This document shows, in pieces, positions 27,127-35,659 of a stretch of DNA of 64,000 nucleotides. Source of the DNA: Phenylobacterium parvum (GTDB lineage: Bacteria; Pseudomonadota; Alphaproteobacteria; Caulobacterales; Caulobacteraceae); contig NZ_CP029479.1 in NCBI RefSeq assembly GCF_003150835.1, positions 2,207,501-2,271,500 on the forward strand, written 5' to 3'. The notes beneath the pieces are model-generated. The model ran no database searches and was not told the origin of the DNA. It saw only the letters and a list, made by a program, of their open reading frames with translations. The translations under genes and the position numbers were made by a program. Each line of letters begins with the position of its first letter. Position 1 is the stretch's first letter.

Positions 27127-28533
27127 TTACTGCGACACTTCCGTTACAGGGAGTCCCGACGGGATCAGGACGGTGAAGACCGTGCCCCGCCCCTGGGCGC
27201 TCTCCACCGCCAGCACGCCCTGGTGGCGGTTGACGATGTGTTTGACGATGGACAGGCCAAGACCGGTCCCGGGGCGTTCGCCGCTCTTCTGTCCCTCGAC
27301 CCGGTAGAATCGCTCGGCGAGGCGCGGAAGGTGCTCCCGGGCGAGGCCGGGACCCTCGTCCTGGATCCGGACCATGGCGTAGGTCCCCCTGGCGGCGTCC
27401 GGGCTGACGAGGGTCAGGCGGGCGGCGTCCGCCAGGATAGGCGCCAGGGCGGTCTCCCGCTCGGCCGGACCGCGGACCGTCAGGCGCACGACCCCGCCCT
27501 CCGGGGCGTACTTCACGGCGTTGTCGGTCAGGTTCTGGATGACCTGCACCAGCTGGTCGCGGTCGCCGCAGAGCGCGGCCTCGCCGGGCGCGGCCAGGTC
27601 CGCCTCGATCCGGACGCCGCGCCTTGCAGCCTGGGGGCCCAGGGCGTCGACCACGTCGGCGGCGGCAAGGGCCAGGTCGGTGCGTCCCTGCGGCGCCACG
27701 TGCTCGTTCAGCTCGATCCGCGAGAGGGACAAGAGGTCGTCGATCAGGCGGCCCATCCGATCGGCCTGGTTCTGCATGATGGCGAGGAACCGGTCCTGCG
27801 CCTCACGGTCGTCGCGCGCATGGCCCCTCAGGGTCTCGATGAACCCGGAGAGGGAGGCCAGCGGCGTGCGAAGCTCATGGCTGGCGTTGGCCAGGAAGTC
27901 CGCCCGGGTGCGTTCGGCGCGGCGCAGGTCGGTCTCGTCCCGGAACAGCACGACGGCGCGTCGGCGGCCATCGGCCTCTGGCGGGAGGGGACGGACCAGG
28001 ACCTGGAAGGTGCGTTCCTGGGCGGCGCCGGAGGTGAAGCCGCACGCGGCCTCGACCCCGCCGAACAGGGCCTCGTCCACGGCGGAGAGGACCTCGGGAT
28101 CCCGCAGGACCGAAACCAGGAGGGCGGGGGGCGCCACGGGACGGAAGAGGGTGCGGGCGGCGGCGTTCGCGCGCTCGATGCGCAGGCCGGTGAGGTCATC
28201 AGGCTCTCGCGCCGACACCACCAGCAGGGGGTCGGGCGAGGCGTCCAGCAGGGTGGCGACCCGGGCCTCGGCCTGCTCTGCGGCTTCCCGGGCCTGTCGG
28301 TCGGCGGCTTCGACGGCGGGGCGGATGCGGGCGGGGCGGAAACGGCGGGCCGCCCAGGCGGCGCCGGCGGCGCCCGCCAGGAGCACGAGGCCGGCCTCCG
28401 GGACGCCCTGGCCAGGGCCGCCGCCGAGCCCAAGCGCGACCCAGGCGCCGACCGCAGCCATCAGCACCGCCGCAACCCCCAGGGCGAGGGCGGCGCCGGC
28501 GGCGGGGTCCGGTCGGGTGTCAGGCTGAGGCAA
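27127..28533 (-). CDS. phoR: Phosphate regulon sensor kinase PhoR, probable TTG start
   Basis: A membrane histidine kinase that phosphorylates PhoB at low phosphate. From the chosen start, two N-terminal hydrophobic helices (about 12-34 and 44-60) are followed by a PAS-like region (about 80-190), the H box with His219 (NASHELRTPL) and the ATPase domain with NLTDNAVKYAPEGG, DEGPGL and GTGLGLSIVKH. The frame is open 70 codons further, but those bases include the Pho box and run into the divergent gene. The TTG at 28533 has AAGGGG seven bases upstream and lies 44 bases after the Pho box, so it is the most sensible start. Confidence 0.9.
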   Translation of the reverse strand: MPQPDTRPDPAAGAALALGVAAVLMAAVGAWVALGLGGGPGQGVPEAGLVLLAGAAGAAWAARRFRPARIRPAVEAADRQAREAAEQAEARVATLLDASPDPLLVVSAREPDDLTGLRIERANAAARTLFRPVAPPALLVSVLRDPEVLSAVDEALFGGVEAACGFTSGAAQERTFQVLVRPLPPEADGRRRAVVLFRDETDLRRAERTRADFLANASHELRTPLASLSGFIETLRGHARDDREAQDRFLAIMQNQADRMGRLIDDLLSLSRIELNEHVAPQGRTDLALAAADVVDALGPQAARRGVRIEADLAAPGEAALCGDRDQLVQVIQNLTDNAVKYAPEGGVVRLTVRGPAERETALAPILADAARLTLVSPDAARGTYAMVRIQDEGPGLAREHLPRLAERFYRVEGQKSGERPGTGLGLSIVKHIVNRHQGVLAVESAQGRGTVFTVLIPSGLPVTEVSQ

Positions 28534-28576
28534 GTCCGGTCCCCTTCGGGCGAGCGCCCATTGAGGCTCGCCGCGT

Positions 28577-28605
28577 ATGACATTTGCATGACAGTTTGAT
28601 GACAG
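28577..28605 (-). promoter_or_regulatory. Pho box (PhoB operator) of the phoR-pst operon
   Basis: On the minus strand three seven-base repeats follow each other at 11-base spacing: CTGTCAT, CTGTCAT and ATGTCAT, separated by CAAA and GCAA. This is the classical PhoB-binding pattern of direct repeats with four-base AT-rich spacers. It stands 44 bases before the proposed phoR start and on the far side faces the divergent TPR glycosyltransferase gene, whose start is 127 bases away. Positive autoregulation of the operon by PhoB is the expected result. Confidence 0.88.
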
Positions 28606-28732
28606 CCCCCGGATATCCTTCCCAGGCGGGGGCAAGGCCGCCGCCGGGCGCCCCGGCGATTGTCCCGGAGGACGCCAGGGCCTAGATTGCCGCACCGCCC
28701 ACAGCCCCCGCGGCCGCCGCTCCGGAGCCTCC

Positions 28733-31021
28733 ATGTCCCTCAATCGATTCGCCGAAGCCGAAGCCGCGTTCCAGGCCGGGCGACGGGACGAGGGAAAGTC
28801 GCTGACGGCCCGCCAGCTGGAGGCCGACCCGGACGCGCCGGCGGCCGTCTACCGTAACTTCGGGGCCATGCTGATCCGCGACCGCGACTACGCCCAGGCC
28901 GAACAGGTGGGGCGCAGGGCGGTGGAGCGGCACGCCCGTGACCCCGAGCTCTGGAACATCCTGGGCGTCGCCCTGCGGCGCCTCAAGCGCTATCCCGAGG
29001 CCGTCGACGCCCTGGAGAAGGCCGCACGGCTCAGCCCCCGCAGCGATGCGATCCAGCAGAACCTGGGCAACGTCTTCAACGACGCGCGGGACGCCCGGGC
29101 CATCAAGGTCTTTTCCCAACTCGTGCGGAACGCCCCGTCGAACGCCGAGCACCAGCGCCAGCTGGGCCGGGCCCACTGGTTCACCCGGGACTTCGACAAG
29201 GCGATCCAGCGTCTCAACCTCGCCGCCCGTCTCAAGCCTGACATGGTCGACGCCTGGCTGGACCTGTCCGCCGCCAGCGCCGACGCCCGCGGCCCGGTCG
29301 AGGGGCTTGAGGCCCTGGACCGCGGCCTCAAGGCCTGCCCCGGCGAGGCCCGCCTCCAGGAGGCGCGCCTGTCCATGCTTCGCCGCTCGGGGCGGATGCG
29401 CGAAGCCGAGCAGCAGATGCTGGACATGCTCAAGGTCACGCCGGACGCGGCCTGGCTGCATTTCCAGCTCGGCGGCGCCCTGACCGACTACGACCGGATC
29501 CGGGCCAACGAACACTTCCGGCGGGCCATCGAGCTGGCGCCCGACAATGTCGACTACCGGATCACCTATGCCGAGAGCCTGGGCCGCGACCGGACCGGCG
29601 ACGAGGGCGGGAACCTCGAGGCCGCCTACCGCACCATGGTCGAGGTGCTCGACAAGGCCGAGCTGACCCCCGGCAACCTGAAGGTCATCTACGAGCTCCT
29701 CGTCCGCGTCGCCGACTATGACCGGCTGGAGGCCCTGGGCAGCTTCTCCAAGGTGGGCCGCACCTGGGCTGAAGCCGGCCGCCACACGGCCCTCATGGCC
29801 CACCTGGCGCGGGTGAAGACGGCCGAGGACCGGCTGGAGCTGGTCGAGCAGCACCGCATCTGGGGCCGGCTGGCCGACGCCGCCGCCGCCCGGCGGCCCA
29901 TCACCCATCCCGCGCCGCGGGCGCCCGGCGGCAAGATCCGCGTGGGCTACATGTCCTCGGACCTGCGCGGCCACCCGGTGGCCTATTTCGCCCTGCCCCT
30001 CCTGGAGCACTACGACCGCAACCGGTTCGAGGTGTTCTGCTACTCCTGGTACCAGGGCGAGGAAGACCCGACCCAGAAGCAGATCGCCCAGTGGGTCGAC
30101 GGCTTCCGCTGGCACAAGGACATCACCGACCGCGAGGCCGCCCAGCTCATCGCCGACGACAACCTCGACATGCTGTTCGAGCTGGGCGCCACGACCCACA
30201 TGAACAAGCTTTCGGTCATGTCCTACCGGCCGGCCCCCCGCCAGGCGAGCTGGGTGGGCTATCCCCATTCCGCTGGCCCCGAGACCATCGACTATCTGGT
30301 CCTCGACCCCTGGATGAACCCGCCCGACCCGCGGCTGGTGATCGAGAAACCCCTGCTCCTGGCCCACACCTGGTACGCCATGGGCGAGCGCGCCTTCCGC
30401 GAGCAGCCGGCGGTGGACCCTGTCGCCCCTGTGGAGCGTAACGGCTACGTCACCTTCGGCACCGCCAACAACCCCTACAAGTACACCCGCGAGACCGTCA
30501 CGGCCTGGGCGCGGGCCGTCGCCGGCACGCCCGGTTCGAAGTTCATGTTCGTCCGGCCCGAGGGGACGACGCCCACCTTCACCGCCAATATCCGGGCGGT
30601 GTTCGAGGGCCAGGGCGTGTCGGGCGACAGGGTTGTCTTCGAGACTGTCCGGGGCCGCCACCTGCCCTTCTACAACCAGATGGACATCTCGCTGGACACC
30701 TTCCCCCAGACCGGCGGCACCACGACCTGCGAGTCCCTCTGGATGGGCGTGCCGGTCGTGGCCCGGGTGGGCGACGCCGTCTTCGAGCGAATGAGCTACT
30801 CCATCCTCAACAATGTCGGCCTGGGCGACCTGGTGGGGAAGACCACCGACGAATACGTCGACATCGCCGTGCGGCTGGCCGCCGACCCGGCCCGGATCGG
30901 CGAGCTCCGCCGCACCCTGCGCGACCGCCTGGGCGCCAGCCCCCTGCGCGACGCCCGCGGCTTCTCCACCGACTGGTACGCCATGGTCGAGCGCGCCATG
31001 GCCGATCCTGTGCGAAAATGA
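28733..31021 (+). CDS. TPR-repeat protein O-glycosyltransferase (GT41, OGT/SPINDLY-like)
   Basis: A 762-residue cytosolic enzyme. The N-terminal half (about 5-330) consists of tetratricopeptide-like helical repeats, seen for example in the LWNILGVALRRLKRYPEAV block, which bind protein partners. The C-terminal half (about 395-755) is the GT41 domain: VGYMSSDLRGHPVAYF, the region around RQASWVGYPHSAG, FGTANNPYKYT with the Lys that binds the sugar nucleotide, and TFPQTGGTTTCESLWMGVP, the donor-diphosphate site. Bacterial relatives modify surface proteins, adhesins or flagellins (FlmG-like). The following FkbM gene overlaps its stop (ATGA). Which protein is modified is unknown; the RTX proteins are candidates by location only. 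Confidence 0.88.
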   Translation: MSLNRFAEAEAAFQAGRRDEGKSLTARQLEADPDAPAAVYRNFGAMLIRDRDYAQAEQVGRRAVERHARDPELWNILGVALRRLKRYPEAVDALEKAARLSPRSDAIQQNLGNVFNDARDARAIKVFSQLVRNAPSNAEHQRQLGRAHWFTRDFDKAIQRLNLAARLKPDMVDAWLDLSAASADARGPVEGLEALDRGLKACPGEARLQEARLSMLRRSGRMREAEQQMLDMLKVTPDAAWLHFQLGGALTDYDRIRANEHFRRAIELAPDNVDYRITYAESLGRDRTGDEGGNLEAAYRTMVEVLDKAELTPGNLKVIYELLVRVADYDRLEALGSFSKVGRTWAEAGRHTALMAHLARVKTAEDRLELVEQHRIWGRLADAAAARRPITHPAPRAPGGKIRVGYMSSDLRGHPVAYFALPLLEHYDRNRFEVFCYSWYQGEEDPTQKQIAQWVDGFRWHKDITDREAAQLIADDNLDMLFELGATTHMNKLSVMSYRPAPRQASWVGYPHSAGPETIDYLVLDPWMNPPDPRLVIEKPLLLAHTWYAMGERAFREQPAVDPVAPVERNGYVTFGTANNPYKYTRETVTAWARAVAGTPGSKFMFVRPEGTTPTFTANIRAVFEGQGVSGDRVVFETVRGRHLPFYNQMDISLDTFPQTGGTTTCESLWMGVPVVARVGDAVFERMSYSILNNVGLGDLVGKTTDEYVDIAVRLAADPARIGELRRTLRDRLGASPLRDARGFSTDWYAMVERAMADPVRK

Positions 31022-31854
31022 GCCTTCTGGACGTCACCCGCGCCTTCGACCTCGACCTCCGGTTCCCCGCCTCCGACACCATTGTTGGGCCCACCCTGCG
31101 GACATTCGGCGAGTTCTCGCGGGTCGAGCTGGACGTCCTCCTGCACCTCGCCTCGGACCCGTCCGGCGTGATGATCGACGCCGGCGCCAATATCGGTTCC
31201 CTGGCCCTGCCCTTTGCCCGGGCGCGGCCGGGTTGGCGGGTCATGGCCTTCGAGGCTCAAAGGTGGATCTGCCACCTGCTGGCGTCCAACGCGATCTCCA
31301 ACAACCTCCTGAACGTCGAGCCGGTCCACGCCGCCCTGGGCCCCCAGGAGGGCCTGGCGGGCTTTCCCATGGCCGGCCTGGCCTCGAGCCTTAACTTCGG
31401 CGGACTGGGTTTCGGCGCCAGCGGAGCCCCCCAGGAGAAGGTCCGGGTCACCCGATTGGACGATCTGCCGCCCCCGGTCCACGGCGCCGTCCGGGTCGTG
31501 AAGATGGATATCCAGGGCTTCGAGCCGGAGGTCCTGCGCGGCGCCGGCGACCTGCTCACCCGGGTCCGGCCGGCCTGGATCGCTGAGGCGGACCGCAAGC
31601 AGGAGGACGTGGCCCGGACCACGATCCGGATCTTCTTCGAGGCCGGCTACGATGTCTTCTGGCTGTTCGTGCCCTTCGCGACCCGGACCGCGCCGCGGAA
31701 CGGCGGCCAGGCGACCCTGACCGGCGACTTCAACATCATCGCCGTACCGCCCGGGACGGCCCTTCCCCCGGACATTCCCCGCCTGGAAGGCCCGGACGCG
31801 CCCTTCCCCGCCACCCTGGACGGCCTGCCCTACCTGCGTCGATACGGCTTCTGA
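31018..31854 (+). CDS. FkbM family methyltransferase
   Basis: A SAM-dependent O-methyltransferase of 278 residues. Motif I is IDAGANIGSLALPFA (53-67), and the FkbM signature VKMDIQGFEPEVLRGA follows at about 160-175. Family members methylate sugar hydroxyls on glycans and natural products. It is translationally coupled to the TPR glycosyltransferase, so methylation of the sugar that enzyme attaches, or of a nearby glycan, is plausible. It ends seven bases before the end of the convergent epimerase/reductase gene. Confidence 0.88.
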   Translation: MSLLDVTRAFDLDLRFPASDTIVGPTLRTFGEFSRVELDVLLHLASDPSGVMIDAGANIGSLALPFARARPGWRVMAFEAQRWICHLLASNAISNNLLNVEPVHAALGPQEGLAGFPMAGLASSLNFGGLGFGASGAPQEKVRVTRLDDLPPPVHGAVRVVKMDIQGFEPEVLRGAGDLLTRVRPAWIAEADRKQEDVARTTIRIFFEAGYDVFWLFVPFATRTAPRNGGQATLTGDFNIIAVPPGTALPPDIPRLEGPDAPFPATLDGLPYLRRYGF

Positions 31855-31861
31855 GCCAGGC

Positions 31862-32821
31862 TCAAGACGGCCCGCTGAGCCGCCCCTCCGCCGCCAGTCG
31901 GGCGTAGTAGGCGCAGTAGGCGTCGAAGAAGGCCTCGCCGGTCCAGCCGGGCGGCAGGCAGGGTTCGTCGTTCACCCGCACCCTCGGCTCGGGGAAGTCG
32001 ACCTGGTCGTTGAGCACGAGGTCACAGACCCGGCCCAGGCGCGGGGCGGCCTCGGCGGCGAGGCGCCGGGCGAAGTCGCCCTGGGTCCCCACAAGGCCCG
32101 AGGGTCGGGCGTCGAGCCGCACCGGGTCGGGCGCCGCCAGCAGCCGCTCCGCCAGCCGGGCATAGGCCGCCGTCAGGTCAGGGACCGGCTGGTTGTCGCG
32201 GACATAGGCCGGAGTCAGGACCCGCCCGGGCTCGCCCCGGAACCAGGCCTGGAAGAGGGACCAGGCCATCCGGCCCTCCTCCAGGACGCCGAAGGGGTTG
32301 GCGATGACGAACCGGCCGAAGGACAGGCCGGCGTCCTCCGCGTATCCCGCCAGGGCCTGGCCGGTCAGGCCCTTGGAGACGCCATAGGGGCTCACGGCCG
32401 GGGCATAGGGCCCCTCGCCGCCTTCGCCGGGCTCGAAGACCGTCGAGGTGGAGACCAGGGCCCGGCAGCCGCCCGCCGCCACGGCCTGGACCGCCGCCTC
32501 TGCACCCGCCAGGTTGCGGGCCACGCCCGCGGCGACGTCGTAGTCGGGCGAGCGATAGCCGGGGATGTCCGCCGCATGATGGGCGAAGAGGTCGAACCGG
32601 CCGGTCCGGGCCAGGTCGCGGAAGGCGTCGCTGTCGAGGGGCGTTCCGAAGACGCGGTCGGCGCTCGCCGCCAGCCGCTCGACCCTTTCACCCCTCAGCC
32701 CGGGATAGTCCTCCGCCCCGCGTCGCAGGGGAGCGACCACCTCGTGGCCGGCCCCGGCCAGGGCCTCGGCGATCCAAAGGCCGGTGAAGGAGCTGGCGCC
32801 GGTCAGGAGGATCCGGGCCAT
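31862..32821 (-). CDS. NAD(P)-dependent nucleotide-sugar reductase/epimerase
   Basis: An extended short-chain dehydrogenase of 319 residues. The nucleotide site is LLTGASSFTGLW (5-16), and the catalytic pair is Tyr146 and Lys150 in SPYGVSKGL. Thr/Ser residues in LVSTSTVFEP complete the active site. As the last gene of the CDP-sugar cassette, it probably reduces the 4-keto group of the C-methylated intermediate to give the final sugar. The start at 32821 is two bases after the stop of the epimerase gene before it; an open frame further upstream lies inside that gene. Confidence 0.85.
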   Translation of the reverse strand: MARILLTGASSFTGLWIAEALAGAGHEVVAPLRRGAEDYPGLRGERVERLAASADRVFGTPLDSDAFRDLARTGRFDLFAHHAADIPGYRSPDYDVAAGVARNLAGAEAAVQAVAAGGCRALVSTSTVFEPGEGGEGPYAPAVSPYGVSKGLTGQALAGYAEDAGLSFGRFVIANPFGVLEEGRMAWSLFQAWFRGEPGRVLTPAYVRDNQPVPDLTAAYARLAERLLAAPDPVRLDARPSGLVGTQGDFARRLAAEAAPRLGRVCDLVLNDQVDFPEPRVRVNDEPCLPPGWTGEAFFDAYCAYYARLAAEGRLSGPS

Positions 32822-32823
32822 GG

Positions 32824-33357
32824 TCAGGCGGGGCTGAAGTCCGGCCAGGCGGCGTCGCGCCCGGACATCACCCGGGGTTCCGCCGGCCAGTCGATGGCGA
32901 AGGCCGGGTCGTTCCACCGCACCCCCTCGCCCTTCCCGGGCTCGAAGAAGCGGTCAATGTCGTAGAGGACGTCGGTATCGGCCTCCAGGGTCAGGAAGCC
33001 GTGCGCCAGTCCCCGGCCAATGAGGAAGGCCCGGCCATTGTCGGCGCTGAGCTCCACGCCGGTCCACTGGCGGAAGGTGGGGCTCTGGGGCCGGAGGTCC
33101 AAGGCGACGTCGAAGATCCGCCCCCGCGCCACGCGCACCAGCTTGCCCTCGTCGAAGGGCGCGGCCTGGAAGTGCATGCCCCTCAGGGTGAAGGCGGCGG
33201 TGTTCCGCGACAGGCTGGTCTGGGCCGGCGAGAAGGGATGACCGGCGGCGGCGAAGGCCCTTGGGCAGAACAGCCGGGCGAAGGCGCCCCGCTCGTCCTC
33301 GACGGGGTCCATGTCCACCACCACGGCGCCGGCGATGGGGGTCGGCGTAAAGCGCAT
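32824..33357 (-). CDS. dTDP-4-dehydrorhamnose 3,5-epimerase-like (RmlC/RfbC) enzyme
   Basis: A cupin-fold sugar epimerase of 177 residues. The residues of the RmlC active site are in place: His62 (RGMHFQ), Lys72 (GKLVRV), Asp83 of the His-Asp dyad (IFDVALDLR), Tyr132 (LYDIDRFF), and RWNDPAFAIDWP near the end. Tyr132 suggests that both C3 and C5 can be inverted. Here its substrate is probably the CDP-4-keto-6-deoxyhexose made by the upstream genes, not the dTDP sugar, since no rmlA or rmlB is present. The start overlaps the methyltransferase stop. Confidence 0.88.
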   Translation of the reverse strand: MRFTPTPIAGAVVVDMDPVEDERGAFARLFCPRAFAAAGHPFSPAQTSLSRNTAAFTLRGMHFQAAPFDEGKLVRVARGRIFDVALDLRPQSPTFRQWTGVELSADNGRAFLIGRGLAHGFLTLEADTDVLYDIDRFFEPGKGEGVRWNDPAFAIDWPAEPRVMSGRDAAWPDFSPA

Positions 33358-34595
33358 CAGTCCCAGGTCCGGGGCTCGGGAGAGGCGGTGACGAAACGGC
33401 CGCCCCAGCCGCGGATTCGGGCCGTCTGCGCCATGATCTCCTCGCGCAGGTTCCAGGGCAGGATCAGGAGGTCGTCCGGCCGCACCGCGTCGATCTGGTC
33501 GGGCGCCAGGATCGGGATGTGGCTGCCGGGCAGGAACCGGCCCTGCTTATGCGGGTTGGCGTCGAAGCAGGCCACGATGTCCGCAGCGCCAACGCCGGCG
33601 TAGTTCAGGAAGGTGTTGCCCTTGGCCGCCGCGCCATAGGCCGCCACCTTGCGGCCGGCCGCCCGCGCCTGCGCCAGGTAGGCCAGGAAGGCCGCCCGCA
33701 CCGCCTCGACCCGCGCCGTGAAGCCGCCGTAGGTTTCCAGCCTGCCCAGGCCCGCCGCCGCCTCCCGGGCGCGCAGGGCCCTCAGCGCTTCGGTCTCCGC
33801 ATGGGACGCCTCCGCCCGGCAGCAGAACAGCCGCAGCGACCCGCCGTGGGTGGAAAGGAGCTCAACGTCGAAGGGCCGCAAGCCCTTGGCCTTTAGCACC
33901 GTCTCCACCGCCAGCAGGGACAGGTAGGAGAAATGCTCGTGATAGATGGTGTCGAACTGCACCTGCTCGATCAGGTTCAACAGGTGCGGGAACTCGAAGG
34001 TCAGCACGCCCTCGGGTTTCAGCACGTGCCGGAAGCCGCCGACGAAGTCGCCGATGTCCGGCACGTGGGCCAGGACGTTGTTGGCGGCCATGAGGTCGGC
34101 GGTCAGGCCCCGGGCGGCCAGGTCCCGCCCTGTCGCCTCGTGGAAGAAGACCACCTCGGTGGGCACCCCGCGCTCGCGCGCCGCCGCCGCCGTGTTGGCC
34201 GTGGGCTCGATGCCCAGAACCGGCACGCCCATGTCGACGAAGTGCTGGAGCAGGTAGCCGTCATTGCTGGCCACCTCGATGACCCGCGACTCCGGCCCCA
34301 GTCCGAAGCGCTTGGCCATGGCCCCGGCGTAGGCCCGGGCGTGGGCCACCCAGCTGTCCGAGTAGGATGAGAAATAGGCGTAGCCGTCGTCGAAGATCTC
34401 GCCCGCCGGCACGGGATCGTCCGCCTGGACCAGGAAGCAGGATCCGCAGACCCGGGTGTGCAGGGGATAGGTCTTCTCCGTCCCCGCCGCGAGCTGTTCG
34501 GGCGTCAGGTAGGCGTTGGCCAGGGGCTGGAGGCCCAGGTCCAGGAAGTCCTGGGTCAGGGGCGCGCGGCAGAATCGGCAGGCGGGGGCGGTCAT
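33357..34595 (-). CDS. NDP-sugar C-methyltransferase (TylCIII/TcaB9-like)
   Basis: A 412-residue enzyme that transfers methyl from SAM to C3 of a 4-keto-deoxyhexose nucleotide. Domains in order: a zinc-binding N-terminal part with C6xxC9 and C50xxC53; a SAM-binding core with VIEVASNDGYLL (105-116); the catalytic block YHEHFSY (218-224), whose Tyr, Glu and His match those of characterised sugar C3-methyltransferases; and a C-terminal Rossmann-like domain with KVAAYGAAAKGNTFLN. All key residues are present. It lies between the CDP-glucose dehydratase and the epimerase, overlapping both neighbours by a few bases. Confidence 0.88.
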   Translation of the reverse strand: MTAPACRFCRAPLTQDFLDLGLQPLANAYLTPEQLAAGTEKTYPLHTRVCGSCFLVQADDPVPAGEIFDDGYAYFSSYSDSWVAHARAYAGAMAKRFGLGPESRVIEVASNDGYLLQHFVDMGVPVLGIEPTANTAAAARERGVPTEVVFFHEATGRDLAARGLTADLMAANNVLAHVPDIGDFVGGFRHVLKPEGVLTFEFPHLLNLIEQVQFDTIYHEHFSYLSLLAVETVLKAKGLRPFDVELLSTHGGSLRLFCCRAEASHAETEALRALRAREAAAGLGRLETYGGFTARVEAVRAAFLAYLAQARAAGRKVAAYGAAAKGNTFLNYAGVGAADIVACFDANPHKQGRFLPGSHIPILAPDQIDAVRPDDLLILPWNLREEIMAQTARIRGWGGRFVTASPEPRTWD

Positions 34596-35659
34596 GGCAG
34601 GGCCTCATACCGCGCGATCTGCTCGCGGCACAGGGCCAGGGCGGGCTCACCGGCCGCCTGCCGCCGGTACCACTCCATGCTCCAGTCGATGGCCTCGGGC
34701 GCCGCCAGCCGGCTCTCGAAGCCCAGCACCTTCCGTGTCAGGCCGGCGTCTATGCCCAGGGCCCTGGCCTCCAGGGAGGCGGGGTCCGGCTCATGCCGCC
34801 AGGGCCGCCCGCCAAGCGCCGCCGTCGCCCGGCTGGCCAGCTCGCCGACCGTCACCTCGGCCCCGCCTGGCGCAGGGCCGAAGTTCAGGGCCCTCGGCGA
34901 CGCCGGGTCCTTCGCCAGGCGCTCCAGGAAGACGAGATAGCCCGCCGCGCAGTCCACCACGTGCTGCCAGGGCCGGGTGGCCTCGGGATGGCGCAGGACC
35001 ACCGCCTCGTCCGCCGCCGCGGCCCGCACGATGTCGGCCACGATCCGGTCGCGGGAGAAGTCGCCGCCCCCGATGACGTTTCCGCCCCGGGCCGTGGCCA
35101 CCGGCACGCCGGCCCGGTCGAAATAGCTGCGGGCCATGGAGGCGGTGACGATCTCCGTCGCCGCCTTGGAGGCCGAGTAGGGATCCTTGCCCCCCAGGGA
35201 GTCGCCCTCGGTGAAGGGCCGGCCGGTCTCCGCGTTGGCGTAGACCTTGTCCGAGGTCACCACCAGCACGGCGGCGAGGCCCGGCCGGTCGCGCAGGGCC
35301 TGCAGCAGGTGGGCGGTGCCCATGATGTTGGCCGCGAAGGTCGCCACGGGGTCGGCGATGGCCGTGCGCACGATGGGCTGGGCGGCCATGTGCAGGACCA
35401 GGTCGAACTCGGCCGCCATCAGGGTCTGGGCCACGTCGGTGGCGTCGCGCAGGTCGGCGATCCGGGAGTCCACCAGCCCGCCCACCCCGGCCAGGTCGAA
35501 GAGGGCCGGGTCCTGGTCGGGCGCCAGGGCCAGGCCTGTCACCTTCGCCCCCATGGCGGCCAGCCAGATCGCCGTCCAGCCGCCCTTGAAGCCGGTGTGC
35601 CCGGTCAGCAGGACCCGCTTTCCGGCCCAGAAGGCGGGATCAGGACGGGTCAGGACCAC
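34592..35659 (-). CDS. rfbG: CDP-glucose 4,6-dehydratase
   Basis: Converts CDP-glucose to CDP-4-keto-6-deoxyglucose with bound NAD. The protein has FWAGKRVLLTGHTGFKGGW (10-28), the typical opening of the family, and the catalytic Tyr161 and Lys165 in DPYSASKAATE. The length of 355 is normal. The GTG at 35659 gives the expected short N-terminus; a GTG at 35689 with GAGG before it is also possible and would add 10 residues. Either start overlaps the end of rfbF, so the two are translationally coupled. Confidence 0.93.
   Translation of the reverse strand: MVLTRPDPAFWAGKRVLLTGHTGFKGGWTAIWLAAMGAKVTGLALAPDQDPALFDLAGVGGLVDSRIADLRDATDVAQTLMAAEFDLVLHMAAQPIVRTAIADPVATFAANIMGTAHLLQALRDRPGLAAVLVVTSDKVYANAETGRPFTEGDSLGGKDPYSASKAATEIVTASMARSYFDRAGVPVATARGGNVIGGGDFSRDRIVADIVRAAAADEAVVLRHPEATRPWQHVVDCAAGYLVFLERLAKDPASPRALNFGPAPGGAEVTVGELASRATAALGGRPWRHEPDPASLEARALGIDAGLTRKVLGFESRLAAPEAIDWSMEWYRRQAAGEPALALCREQIARYEALP

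Noticed and set aside
25515-28599. Long plus-strand frames opposite pstC, pstA and phoR
   Set aside because: Low-complexity Gly/Gln/His/Arg translations of the antisense of certain genes; they are caused by high GC content.
31862-33357. A dTDP-rhamnose operon (rmlBACD)
   Set aside because: rmlA and rmlB are missing; the first genes are the CDP-specific rfbF and rfbG, and a C-methyltransferase is present, so the RmlC-like enzyme and the reductase belong to a CDP-sugar route.
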